The notes under the pieces: generated by a model | The model's database searches: none | What the model saw: only the letters and a program-made list of their open reading frames with translations | What the model was told of the DNA's origin: nothing | From: an uncultured Pelagibacteraceae bacterium | GTDB taxonomy: Bacteria; Pseudomonadota; Alphaproteobacteria; Pelagibacterales; Pelagibacteraceae | Length of the DNA stretch: 64,000 nt | Assembly: GCA_905616445.1 (NCBI GenBank) | Contig: CAJQSV010000001.1 | Location: 124,001-188,000 of the forward strand | Reading direction: 5' to 3' | Shown here: positions 9,684-18,159 of the stretch, piece by piece | How the letters are laid out: each line of letters starts with the position of its first letter | How positions within the stretch are numbered: the stretch's first letter is position 1 | Program-made: the position numbers and the translations under genes

Positions 9684-10598
9684 TTAATTAAACTTAATTT
9701 TATTTAACCTGTGTTGTTTGTCTAAATAAAGAACTGCATAAGCTTTGTTTGATAAATCTTTAATCATTTGCATGGTTATTCTCTGGTAATACATGATAAA
9801 TTCACGCACCTGTAGCGGAGACATAATTTTTTTACTTCCAGAATTCAATTGAAGCTTTTTTTCTTGTAAAAGTCGCCATTTATAAACGCAATCAAAATTA
9901 GGCACCTTTAAAAAAATTAACATATCAATTCTGTTAAAGATTTTTTTATATTTATTTTTTAATTCATTATTTACTCGTGATCTCCACTTTAAATCTAGAT
10001 CTTGTTTTTTTTCTAAAATATTAATTGGTTTTAGTAAATCTTTATTTTGTTGTGGTCTAGCGCCTACACACCATCCTTCAAAAATAATTATCATAGGCTG
10101 TTGTTTTATTTTCTGCCAGTATTTTTTTGGAAAACGATCATCTTTTGACTTGTCAAAACGAGGAACAAGTACTGGACTAAAATTTTTTTTAGTTAAATTA
10201 ATAAATATTTTTTTTATTAGATTGGTATCATGTGTGCCAGGAACACCTCGTGTTTTAAATAATTTATTTATATTTTTTGCAAGATTGTTTCTTTCGTTTA
10301 AAGTTTTGTAAAAATCATCAATCGAAAAATAGGCTACTCTCAAGCTGTATTTAATTTCTAATATTAATTTTAAAACTTGGGTTATGGTACTTTTGCCAGC
10401 ACCCTGCCCTCCTGTCAGTCCTATGATTTTTATTTTTTTATTTTTTTTATAATCTTGATAAATTTTATCACAAATAGGTAAATAGAAATTATTTAATTGA
10501 CCAATTTTATTATGGAAAGGTTTGCTTCGTATTTCTTGAGTAGATAAAAAACGTAAATATTTTTTTTCTAAAATATTCGCAGAACTATATTTTAACAT
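9684..10598 (-). CDS. D-glycerate 3-kinase-like P-loop kinase
   Basis: Likely phosphorylates D-glycerate to 3-phosphoglycerate, linking glycolate/glycerate use to central metabolism. The 304-residue protein has a P-loop GGQGAGKST at residues 63-71 and the downstream segments FSIDDFYKT, RGVPGTHD and FEGWCVGARPQ that typify the plant-type glycerate kinase family, a relative of phosphoribulokinase/uridine kinase. It ends one base before the TolC-family gene and starts one base from the isomerase gene, consistent with cotranscription. Substrate is inferred from family resemblance. Confidence 0.78.
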   Translation of the reverse strand: MLKYSSANILEKKYLRFLSTQEIRSKPFHNKIGQLNNFYLPICDKIYQDYKKNKKIKIIGLTGGQGAGKSTITQVLKLILEIKYSLRVAYFSIDDFYKTLNERNNLAKNINKLFKTRGVPGTHDTNLIKKIFINLTKKNFSPVLVPRFDKSKDDRFPKKYWQKIKQQPMIIIFEGWCVGARPQQNKDLLKPINILEKKQDLDLKWRSRVNNELKNKYKKIFNRIDMLIFLKVPNFDCVYKWRLLQEKKLQLNSGSKKIMSPLQVREFIMYYQRITMQMIKDLSNKAYAVLYLDKQHRLNKIKFN

Positions 10599-10599
10599 C

Positions 10600-11196
10600 T
10601 TAGGATTGTTTTAAAGCTCGTTCTAAAAATTCCAACCTATCTTGTCCCCAAAATAGTTCATTTTTAAAAATGTAAGTCGGCGCTCCAAAAACATTTTTTT
10701 GAATAGCTTCTTCAGTGTTATCTATGTAAATTTTTGAAACCTTTTCTGATTTAGCCAATGAAGACAGTTCGTTAAAACCTATTTTAAATTGTTTACTTAT
10801 TAATTCGATATTATTTTCATCTGAAATATCTTTTTCTTCAATCCACAATTTTTTTAAAAGTTCGTGTCCAAAAAATATTTTAATACCCAGTAGGTTTGCC
10901 GCTATAGTATATTTTGCTGGAATGTGTGGATCTTTTGGAGGAAAAAATTTTGGTTTAATGTTGATTTTAATATTTAGAAATTCACTCCATCTTTTCAATT
11001 CATCTAGTCTATATTTTTGTCTTTGTGGTGATCTTTGTGGAACAGGTACACCTCCGGTTTTAGAAAAAATTCCTCCTACTAAATCGCATGGCTTTTCAAC
11101 TATCTCTGCGTTATTTTTTTTTGCAATTGTTTGAAATTTTTCCGATCCAAGGAAAGCAAATGGGGAGGCTAGACTGTAAAAGTATTCAATTTTCAT
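10600..11196 (-). CDS. 2-hydroxychromene-2-carboxylate isomerase / DsbA-like family protein
   Basis: A 198-residue thioredoxin-fold protein of the HCCA isomerase (kappa GST-like) group, usually glutathione dependent. The ATG at 11196 (MKIEYFYSLASPFAFLG) is chosen because the family starts exactly there; the reading frame is open 78 bases further upstream but that segment has no family resemblance. The substrate-binding serine sits in the F-Y-S-L-A-S-P-F motif near the N-terminus, and FGAPTYIFKNELFWGQDRL marks the C-terminal cis-proline part of the fold. The true substrate is unknown: ring-degradation genes are absent nearby. Confidence 0.82.
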   Translation of the reverse strand: MKIEYFYSLASPFAFLGSEKFQTIAKKNNAEIVEKPCDLVGGIFSKTGGVPVPQRSPQRQKYRLDELKRWSEFLNIKINIKPKFFPPKDPHIPAKYTIAANLLGIKIFFGHELLKKLWIEEKDISDENNIELISKQFKIGFNELSSLAKSEKVSKIYIDNTEEAIQKNVFGAPTYIFKNELFWGQDRLEFLERALKQS

Positions 11197-11348
11197 AATT
11201 ATTTTAAGATTAAATCTTTTTTTATTATTTAAGCAAACGTTTATAAAAGTGCATATTGTTATACTTATCCACAAATAATCTAGATATAGATTGAATGTTC
11301 ACGCTTTGATTCACTTTTGATTCCAATCTGGACTCATTTTACAACCAT

Positions 11349-12221
11349 TTAGTGTGTGAGGTTCTCTATGTTGATAATATCAAGTTTGCTGTTTTCAAGT
11401 TCTTTTTTACTCTCTCTAAAAGAAATAATAAAAATTAATATATTAAACATAACAGTCAATATTTGAAAAAGTAAAAAATTAAATTTTATAAAAATTCCTA
11501 GATAGTGAAGTAATGCTAATAAAGAGATTGATATAAAAAAAAGTCTGTATTTAAATACAGCTATAATAGAAAAAGAGTGAATAACAAGTTTGAATAAAGA
11601 CATTTGTGTTGGACCAAAATATCTCACTCCTCTTATTGAGTTAATTTCGTTAAAATTTTTTATACTATGTTTAAATGAGCCAGAATAGCTGCTCCACAAG
11701 CTTGCTTTAGTAGATAATATTTTTAAGTCAGGCTTTGTTAAACAGCTATAATTTCCAAAATTAATAAGTTTGCCAGTCGTTAGTAAAGTTAGATATTTGT
11801 GGAACCTATAAAGTGTTTGGAATATAGGACCTTCCGATCTTTTAATTCTTTTTGCTACAACAGATTTATTCGGTTCTAACAAAATCTTATCTACTAATAA
11901 TTTTATTTCTTCAGGCCTGTCTTCTCCGTCACCATCCATTAAAATAAGGTAATCAAAGTCTGAATTCTCGGATAAATACTTTATGCCAAAAGCATTGCAC
12001 CTAGCGTGACCTTTATTTTTACCCATATGAATAATTTTTATTGAGTTGATTTCAGGTGGGATTATGATTTTGGGATTTTTTATTTTTGAGAAATCATTGA
12101 CTACGATGCAATCAAACTGGGTTCCGTTTATATTTTTTATATTCTCCCCAATATTTTTTAAAAGCTTTGTAAGAGATTCCCAATCATTATAAATAGGTAT
12201 TAATATTATAAATTTTATCAT
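11349..12221 (-). CDS. Family 2 glycosyltransferase with C-terminal membrane segments
   Basis: Probably transfers a sugar from a nucleotide donor to polyprenyl phosphate, as in the dolichyl-phosphate-mannose synthase/GtrB group. The GT-A domain begins IILIPIYNDWESLTKLLKNI, and the metal site is seen in LILMDGDGEDRPEE (D-G-D, about residue 93). Two or three hydrophobic helices follow at about 215-265. The start overlaps by 4 bases the end of the GT39 gene, which would use such a lipid-linked sugar. Target structure (lipid A, O-chain or protein) is unknown. Confidence 0.85.
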   Translation of the reverse strand: MIKFIILIPIYNDWESLTKLLKNIGENIKNINGTQFDCIVVNDFSKIKNPKIIIPPEINSIKIIHMGKNKGHARCNAFGIKYLSENSDFDYLILMDGDGEDRPEEIKLLVDKILLEPNKSVVAKRIKRSEGPIFQTLYRFHKYLTLLTTGKLINFGNYSCLTKPDLKILSTKASLWSSYSGSFKHSIKNFNEINSIRGVRYFGPTQMSLFKLVIHSFSIIAVFKYRLFFISISLLALLHYLGIFIKFNFLLFQILTVMFNILIFIISFRESKKELENSKLDIINIENLTH

Positions 12222-13591
12222 CGTATTCCAATCATGCAGATTCCTTGGTTTTTGATACTACCAAACTCTCCAGGGCAAACTGTTTTCAAGATATCGGCAT
12301 TACCGACGTAAATTACGCCACCGTTTAATTTTATATTTTTTAGTTTTGGTTCTAAATTATTAAACCATTGTGGTCTAGATTGAAGGTGGTAGGATAAATT
12401 TCCAGCTACCCACTCATCCCCAACTATAATCGCTATACTGTTAACAAAATTTTTATCCCATCTATTTTGTACTAAATAAGCAATTTCTTTACCAGGATAA
12501 TCTGTTCTTTTGCCGTCTATTGAAATTGAAATATATAAATAAGTCACCGGAGAAAGAATAAAAATAAATAAAAAACTAAACATAAATCTTTTTAAAAAAT
12601 TTAAATTAATACTATTCTTAAAATGATAAATAAAAAATAAGCCAAAAAATAAATAAAAAGGTACCATCCACATCGTGCGAATGTTGGCTGCAAAAATTAA
12701 AGAAGTTATAGTCATTAATAAAATTGGCACAAAAGTAACAAAGATTAGGAAAATTGATTTTTCATCACGTTGATTAAATTTAAATTTAAAGTTTTTGAGA
12801 ATTAAACTTAGGAGTATAAAAAACGGTAAAAGAGTGACTATTTGATCAAAAATAAATTTTAGCGGATACATAAAATGATTCAAAAGAGTGCTGCTTTCAA
12901 GGCTTGTTCTTTTTAGTCCATAAGTAATCGTCTTGTAATCATTTTCTACTAGCCAATTCAAATGTGGGCTTAAGACTAACAAAAAAACTATAATTGGAAT
13001 AAAATATTTTAAATTAAATTTTTTATTTTTTTTTAAATAATAAATAAAAAAAAGTTTTACACCGATCAATAAATAGACAAATAAATATTTAGATAAAACT
13101 CCTAACCCAGCAAACAGTCCTAGCAGTATCCAGTTATGGATTTTATCATTTTTAAAACTTCGCCAACTATAATAAACAGTTAATGACCAAAAAGGAATTT
13201 GACATACGTTAACGTTAAACTCTGGTGTGGTAAAATTGTAAAAATAAATTCCTTCAAGCAAAAAAACTGAAATTAATGCATAAGTTTCATTTTTTAAAAA
13301 TTCTTTTGCTAGCTTAAAAATAACAACAAATGAAAAAATAATAAATATTTGGCTTAATAAATAATAAGCCCAATCTTGATTTCCAAATAATTGATAAAAA
13401 ATTCCTGGAAAAAAAACACTAAGTGGCGGATGTTTATCCCAACCCCAATCTAAGTGAGTGCTCCAAGCTAAAGCTTCGATTACATCCAGGGGCAAATTTT
13501 TATTTGAAAAAAAAGGTACAAGAGTCCAAATAAACAAATGCGTCAGAAGAAGTAGATTAAATATAAGTGTAATATTTTTTTTTGCTATCAT
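12218..13591 (-). CDS. GT39-type membrane glycosyltransferase (ArnT/PMT-like)
   Basis: Integral membrane enzyme that should move a sugar from a polyprenyl-phosphate carrier to an envelope acceptor on the periplasmic side. The 457-residue protein has about ten hydrophobic helices. An early loop holds A-W-S-T-H-L-D-W-G-W-D-K-H-P-P-L (about 43-58), the acidic/His loop typical of this family. The C-terminal 100 residues form a soluble domain. It precedes the GT2 gene with a 4-base overlap, so the two probably act in sequence. It diverges from dksA. Confidence 0.85.
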   Translation of the reverse strand: MIAKKNITLIFNLLLLTHLFIWTLVPFFSNKNLPLDVIEALAWSTHLDWGWDKHPPLSVFFPGIFYQLFGNQDWAYYLLSQIFIIFSFVVIFKLAKEFLKNETYALISVFLLEGIYFYNFTTPEFNVNVCQIPFWSLTVYYSWRSFKNDKIHNWILLGLFAGLGVLSKYLFVYLLIGVKLFFIYYLKKNKKFNLKYFIPIIVFLLVLSPHLNWLVENDYKTITYGLKRTSLESSTLLNHFMYPLKFIFDQIVTLLPFFILLSLILKNFKFKFNQRDEKSIFLIFVTFVPILLMTITSLIFAANIRTMWMVPFYLFFGLFFIYHFKNSINLNFLKRFMFSFLFIFILSPVTYLYISISIDGKRTDYPGKEIAYLVQNRWDKNFVNSIAIIVGDEWVAGNLSYHLQSRPQWFNNLEPKLKNIKLNGGVIYVGNADILKTVCPGEFGSIKNQGICMIGIR

Positions 13592-13622
13592 TCTATAACT
13601 AATTAATACAATTTAAAGTCTA

Positions 13623-13649
13623 TTGACACGTATATTTGGAACATATACT
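13623..13649 (+). promoter_or_regulatory. Candidate dksA promoter
   Basis: A consensus TTGACA (13623-13628) is followed after 15 bases by TATACT (13644-13649), 15 bases before the dksA ATG. The 15-base spacing is shorter than the 17 usually preferred, so this would be a weak or regulated promoter. It lies in the 73-base gap shared with the divergent GT39 gene. Confidence 0.4.
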
Positions 13650-13664
13650 CCCTCTTTTTAAAAT

Positions 13665-14123
13665 ATGACAAAAAAAACTATAAAAAAACCAGTATCAAAA
13701 GTTGTAAAAAAATCTAGTAAAAAAGGATATGTGCCGGGTGATAAAGAAAAATATATGTGTGCTAAACATAAAGAGTTTTTTACGAGAGAGTTGGTGCGAT
13801 GGAAAAAAGATATAATTAAATCAAATTCTTTAACTAATCTTCTAAATTCTTCAGATGATAATGTTTCATCAGCTGATGTGGTTGATCAAGCGTCTTCTTA
13901 CACTGATAAATCCGTTGAAATGAAAGCATTAGCTAGAAGCCGAAAGCTCATTGAAAAAATTGATGCAGCGCTACGTAGGATTAAAGATGATATTTATGGA
14001 TATTGTGAGGAAACATCTGATCCTATAGGGTTAAAAAGACTTATGGCAAGGCCAATTGCTACTCTTTCGATTGAATCTCAAGAAAGACACGAGCGTGATG
14101 AAAAAATTTATATTGATGATTAA
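13665..14123 (+). CDS. dksA: DksA-type RNA polymerase secondary-channel regulator
   Basis: Binds RNA polymerase and, with ppGpp, adjusts rRNA and amino-acid gene transcription. The 152-residue protein has a lysine-rich N-terminal tail (about 1-25), the coiled coil, and the globular region with YGYCEETSDPIGLKRLMARP then ATLSIESQERHERDE. The zinc finger is degenerate: of the four cysteines expected (C-x2-C and C-x2-C) only the first remains. One-cysteine DksA proteins are known from alphaproteobacteria, so this is likely functional. Its end overlaps the convergent GST gene by 4 bases. Confidence 0.92.
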   Translation: MTKKTIKKPVSKVVKKSSKKGYVPGDKEKYMCAKHKEFFTRELVRWKKDIIKSNSLTNLLNSSDDNVSSADVVDQASSYTDKSVEMKALARSRKLIEKIDAALRRIKDDIYGYCEETSDPIGLKRLMARPIATLSIESQERHERDEKIYIDD

Positions 14124-14746
14124 ACACTAGGAACTGTTTCACCTTTTTCAAAAAGATCATATCCCTTTTGAACCGCTTCTCTTTTTGAAACTAATTCATA
14201 CCATCTAGTTAAATTTTTATGTTTTTTTAGCCCGATGTCATGCCATTCATGTCTAGCAATCCATGGAAAAGTAGCGATATCAACTATAGAATAAAAATTT
14301 CCCGCTAAATACTCTGCCTGTCCTAATCTCTCATCTAACTCTTTGTAGATTCGGGTGCATACCTTAAAATATCTTTCTTCGCCAAATTCACTTTTGCCTG
14401 GATTGTAATGATGGAATTGATGATGTTGGCCTAGCATCGGTCCGACATAAGCCATTTGAGCCATTAGCCATTGATTAATAGTTACCTTTTTATCTTGATC
14501 ATAAAATTTTCCACTTTGTTCACCCAGATAAATCAAAATAGCACCGGATTCAAAAAGACTAATATTTTTTTTATGATCTGTGATAGCGGGGATCTTGCTA
14601 AATGGACTTATTTTTTTAAATTCCGATTTAAATTGTTCATCTTTAGAAATATCAATTGAAGTAACTTTATAGTCGTATTTTATCTCTTCAAGCATAATAG
14701 AAATTTTTTTTCCATTAGGAGTGTTTGAAGTGAAAAGTTCGATCAC
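14120..14746 (-). CDS. Glutathione S-transferase
   Basis: A 208-residue cytosolic glutathione transferase resembling the YfcG/Nu class. The N-terminal thioredoxin-fold domain begins MIELFTSNTPNGKKISIMLE, where T-P-N-G is the class's glutathione-activating region, with the cis-proline in S-K-I-P-A-I-T and the glutathione-binding E-S-G-A in L-F-E-S-G-A-I-L. The C-terminal helical domain has DIATFPWIARHEW. Start overlaps the ferredoxin reductase gene by 4 bases, so it is the last gene of a ferredoxin-reductase-GST operon, consistent with a redox or disulfide-bond reductase role. Confidence 0.88.
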   Translation of the reverse strand: MIELFTSNTPNGKKISIMLEEIKYDYKVTSIDISKDEQFKSEFKKISPFSKIPAITDHKKNISLFESGAILIYLGEQSGKFYDQDKKVTINQWLMAQMAYVGPMLGQHHQFHHYNPGKSEFGEERYFKVCTRIYKELDERLGQAEYLAGNFYSIVDIATFPWIARHEWHDIGLKKHKNLTRWYELVSKREAVQKGYDLFEKGETVPSV

Positions 14747-15759
14747 TTTTTTAGACCTAATCTGTCATGAATATTTTTTGAAGCTGTCGTAAATTCAAAT
14801 TTATAAGTTTCATTAGGTTTAGCTCTCTTAAAACAAGCTCTTGCAGCTAAAGCCCCTTCATGGAAACCGGACAAAATAAGTTTTAACTTACCTGGATAGG
14901 TGCAAATATCCCCGATAGCAAAAATACCTTCCTTATTGGTTTGAAAAGTTTCTGTGTTAACTGGAATAGTTTTTTTATCAATGTTTAACCCCCACTCAGC
15001 GATTGGTCCAAGCTTCATAATGAGACCAAAAAAACTTAATATGTAATCAGCTTTAACTTTTTCCAACTTTTCATTCTCATGTTTAATTTCAATTCCTGTC
15101 ATGATTTTATCACCTTCAATAGAAGTTAAATTATAAGGGGTTTTTATTAATATTTTACCCTCTTTTTCTTTTTGTCTAACTTCATTCAAAGTGTGGGCAG
15201 CCCCTCGGAACTCTGATCTTCTATGAATTAAAGTAACTTGGTTCGTTTTTGAAAGCTCTAATGCCCAATCTAATGCTGAGTCACCTCCACCAAAAATTGA
15301 GATTTTTTTATTTTGAAATATTTTTTTGTTCACCACAGAATAAAAAATTTGACTACCTTCAAATTTTTCAGCTTCTTTAAGTGTAAGTTTTCTTGGTTCA
15401 AATGAACCTACACCACCGGCAATAATAACATTAGGTGCTGAGAAAACATTTCCTTTGTTTGTTTTTAAGATCCATGAATTATCTTCTTGTTTTATTTCTT
15501 CTACTCTTTGGTTTAAATGAAAATTAGCTTTAAATGGTGCTACTTGTTTTAGTAAACCATTTGTCAATTCCTCTCCTGTACACTCTGGAATAGCGGGAAT
15601 GTCATAAATAGGTTTGTCTGGATAAAGCTCTATGCATTGACCGCCTGCTCTATCTAAGTTGTCTATGATTTCACATTTCAATCCAATGATTCCAAGCTGG
15701 TGAACTGCAAACAGACCTGTTGGACCTGCTCCAATTATAATTGCATCTGTTTTTATCAT
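14743..15759 (-). CDS. Ferredoxin--NADP+ reductase, thioredoxin reductase-like type
   Basis: Flavoprotein that passes electrons between NADPH and ferredoxin. At 338 residues it belongs to the TrxB-like FNR group (YumC-like). The FAD-binding motif G-A-G-P-T-G is at residues 8-13, the NADPH-binding G-G-G-D-S-A-L-D near 156-163, and a second FAD motif IFAIGDICTYPGKLKLILSG near 275-294. There is no CxxC redox pair, so it is not a thioredoxin reductase. It directly follows the 2Fe-2S ferredoxin gene, its likely partner. Confidence 0.9.
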   Translation of the reverse strand: MIKTDAIIIGAGPTGLFAVHQLGIIGLKCEIIDNLDRAGGQCIELYPDKPIYDIPAIPECTGEELTNGLLKQVAPFKANFHLNQRVEEIKQEDNSWILKTNKGNVFSAPNVIIAGGVGSFEPRKLTLKEAEKFEGSQIFYSVVNKKIFQNKKISIFGGGDSALDWALELSKTNQVTLIHRRSEFRGAAHTLNEVRQKEKEGKILIKTPYNLTSIEGDKIMTGIEIKHENEKLEKVKADYILSFFGLIMKLGPIAEWGLNIDKKTIPVNTETFQTNKEGIFAIGDICTYPGKLKLILSGFHEGALAARACFKRAKPNETYKFEFTTASKNIHDRLGLKK

Positions 15760-16080
15760 TTAAGTCTGTTTTATAGGTGTTGTTACTTCTAAACCATCAA
15801 GATCTTTTGACACAATTATTTGACAACTTAATCTACTATTTTTTTTTGGTTCATAGGCCATGTCTAGCATATCTTGTTCTGCATCATGAATTTTTTCTAT
15901 TTTATTTAACCAATTTTCTGAGACATAAACATGGCAGGTGGCACAAGCCATTGATCCACCACAATCAGCGTCAATTCCTTGAATGTTATTTTGTAAGGCC
16001 CCTTCCATGACAGTAAGTCCTACAGGAACTTCTACTGTGTTTTTTTTTTCATCGTGTGAAATATAAGTAATTTTAGGCAC
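15760..16080 (-). CDS. 2Fe-2S ferredoxin, adrenodoxin type
   Basis: Small electron carrier of 106 residues. Cluster ligands are Cys40, Cys46, Cys49 and Cys86 (D-C-G-G-S-M-A-C-A-T-C and L-S-C-Q), the adrenodoxin/ISC-ferredoxin spacing. I choose the GTG at 16080 (read as M-PKITYI) because ferredoxins of this type begin with this sequence; an ATG 39 bases upstream would add a hydrophobic tail not usual for the family and lies inside a leader hairpin. No isc or hsc genes are nearby; the reductase gene follows with no gap. It may serve a cytochrome P450, dioxygenase or cluster assembly. Confidence 0.88.
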   Translation of the reverse strand: MPKITYISHDEKKNTVEVPVGLTVMEGALQNNIQGIDADCGGSMACATCHVYVSENWLNKIEKIHDAEQDMLDMAYEPKKNSRLSCQIIVSKDLDGLEVTTPIKQT

Positions 16081-16111
16081 TATTCTCAATATAGGTATAA
16101 AAATAAATAGG

Positions 16112-16161
16112 GCAAGCATTTAAGCTTGCGACACTTTCAAGGATTAAAAGCATTTTTCCTT
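16112..16161 (-). promoter_or_regulatory. Two tandem hairpins upstream of ferredoxin
   Basis: Read leftward, the first hairpin pairs AAGGA+AAAA with TTTT+TCCTT around a 3-base loop (16139-16161, with a two-base bulge). The second pairs GCAAGC with GCTTGC around 6 bases (16112-16129) and is followed by a T-rich stretch. Both precede the GTG at 16080 in the 180-base gap shared with divergent prpE. The second resembles a weak attenuator. No known riboswitch class was recognised. The rest of the gap is A+T-rich promoter-like DNA. Confidence 0.4.
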
Positions 16162-16260
16162 AGAATCGGTGTTTAATATTCATATTAATTTTATTAGATT
16201 TTTTATTTTATATGTTGATAATTAAAATAGATAAGAATTTAAAACAGAGAAAGGACTTAT

Positions 16261-18159
16261 TTGTCTAAAAATTATAAAGAAATTTACCATTCATCAATAA
16301 AAAATAAAGAAGATTTTTGGCAAAACGTTTCTGAGGATATTTTTTGGTATCACAAACCAAGAAAAATTTTAAACACTGACAATCCACCTTTTTATAAATG
16401 GTTTGAAGACGGTGTAACAAATACTTGCTATAATGCTTTAGACCTTCATGTCGACAGGGGTTTAGGAGAAAAATTAGCTTTAATTTGGGATAGTCCTATT
16501 ACTAATTCTAAAGAAAGATTTACTTACAACCAACTTAAAGAAAAAGTTGAGCTTTTTGCAGGTGCCCTAAAAAATCAAGGTGTAACTAAAGGTGACCGTA
16601 TTATTATTTATATGCCTATGATTCCAGAGGCTGTAATCGCTATGCTAGCTTGTGGGAGAATAGGCGCAATACATTCTGTTGTCTTTGGTGGATTTGCTTC
16701 AACCGAATTAGCAAATAGAATCGACGATTCTAAAGCAAAAATTGTTATATCGGCATCTTGCGGTTATGAACCAGGAAGAACCGTTGAATACAAACCTTTA
16801 ATTAATAAAGCAATTGAAATAGCAAAACACAAACCTGAACGTTGCATTATTTTCCAAAGAAAAAATTTTAAAGCAAATCTAGATTCAAAATTAGATATTG
16901 ATTGGGAAGAGGCATTGAAAGATGCAAAACCTGCCGAATGTGAAAAAATGAGAGGAAGTGATTATGCTTATATTCTTTATACCTCCGGAACAACAGGTTT
17001 ACCAAAAGGAATTGTTAGAGATATTGCGGGACACATAGTTGCTCTAAAATGGACTATGAAAAATGTTTACAATATTAATCAAGAAGATGTTTGGTGGTCT
17101 GCAAGTGATATTGGTTGGATAGTTGGACACTCATACATTGTCTATGCTCCATTATTTTATGGATGCACTACAGTTTTATATGAAGGTAAACCTGTGGGCA
17201 CACCAGATGCCGGTGCATTTTGGAGAGTGGTGTCTGAACATAAAGTTAAATCACTTTTCACAGCGCCTACTGCTATTAGAGCAATTAAAAAAGAGGATCC
17301 TAATGGTGAATTTTTTAAAAAATATGATTTAAGTAATTTTAAATATTTGTATTTAGCTGGTGAAAGAGCTGATCCAGATACAATTAAATGGGCAGAAAAA
17401 TTATTAAAAGTTGCTGTGTTAGATCATTGGTGGCAAACTGAAACAAGTTGGGCTATTTCTGCAAATTGTACAGGTATTGAATCTTTTCCAATTAAATATG
17501 GTTCAGCATTTAAACCTGTGCCAGGTTACGATATTAAAATATTAAACAGTGATAGAAAAGAATTAGAGCCAGGAAAAATGGGAGATATAGTAGTCAAACT
17601 TCCTCTTCCGCCAGGAACATTTCCTACATTATGGAATGCCGATGAAAGATATAGAGAAAATTATATGTCTAATTACCCTGGATATTACCAAACTTACGAT
17701 GCGGGACATATAGATGAAGATGGCTATGTTTGGATTATGTCACGTACAGACGATATTATTAACGTTGCGGGGCACCGATTATCAACCGGATCAATAGAAG
17801 AAGTGTTAGCAGAACATAAAGACGTAGCAGAGTGTGCGGTCATTGGTATTGCCGATAAATTAAAAGGACAAATTCCAATTGGTTTGCTTGCTCTTAAAAC
17901 TGGCGTAACAAAAGATAAAAAAGATATTGTCTCTGAATGTATTGCTATGGTTAGAGAGAAAGTTGGTCCTGTTGCTTCTTTTAAATTAGCAATTGTTGTT
18001 AAGAGGCTTCCTAAAACAAGATCAGGAAAAGTTTTAAGAGGAACGGTAAGAAAGATTGCTGACAACGAACCTTATAAAATGCCGGCAACAATAGACGATC
18101 CTGCTATACTTGACGAAATAAAAAAAGATTTAATAGAAAATAATATTTTAAAACTCTAA
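16261..18159 (+). CDS. prpE: Propionyl-CoA synthetase (acetyl-CoA synthetase family)
   Basis: Activates propionate (and perhaps acetate or related acids) to the CoA thioester via an acyl-adenylate. The start is TTG at 16261, supported by AAAGGA about 5 bases before it and by family alignment. The 632-residue protein shows the AMP-binding loop T-S-G-T-T-G-L-P-K-G at 241-250, W-W-Q-T-E-T-S-W near 391-398 and the acetylatable Lys590 in K-T-R-S-G-K-V-L-R-G. The tryptophan after TETS fits PrpE/ACSS3 rather than Acs, which has GG there. No methylcitrate-cycle gene is adjacent. It converges with dihydroorotase, overlapping by 12 bases. Confidence 0.87.
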   Translation: MSKNYKEIYHSSIKNKEDFWQNVSEDIFWYHKPRKILNTDNPPFYKWFEDGVTNTCYNALDLHVDRGLGEKLALIWDSPITNSKERFTYNQLKEKVELFAGALKNQGVTKGDRIIIYMPMIPEAVIAMLACGRIGAIHSVVFGGFASTELANRIDDSKAKIVISASCGYEPGRTVEYKPLINKAIEIAKHKPERCIIFQRKNFKANLDSKLDIDWEEALKDAKPAECEKMRGSDYAYILYTSGTTGLPKGIVRDIAGHIVALKWTMKNVYNINQEDVWWSASDIGWIVGHSYIVYAPLFYGCTTVLYEGKPVGTPDAGAFWRVVSEHKVKSLFTAPTAIRAIKKEDPNGEFFKKYDLSNFKYLYLAGERADPDTIKWAEKLLKVAVLDHWWQTETSWAISANCTGIESFPIKYGSAFKPVPGYDIKILNSDRKELEPGKMGDIVVKLPLPPGTFPTLWNADERYRENYMSNYPGYYQTYDAGHIDEDGYVWIMSRTDDIINVAGHRLSTGSIEEVLAEHKDVAECAVIGIADKLKGQIPIGLLALKTGVTKDKKDIVSECIAMVREKVGPVASFKLAIVVKRLPKTRSGKVLRGTVRKIADNEPYKMPATIDDPAILDEIKKDLIENNILKL

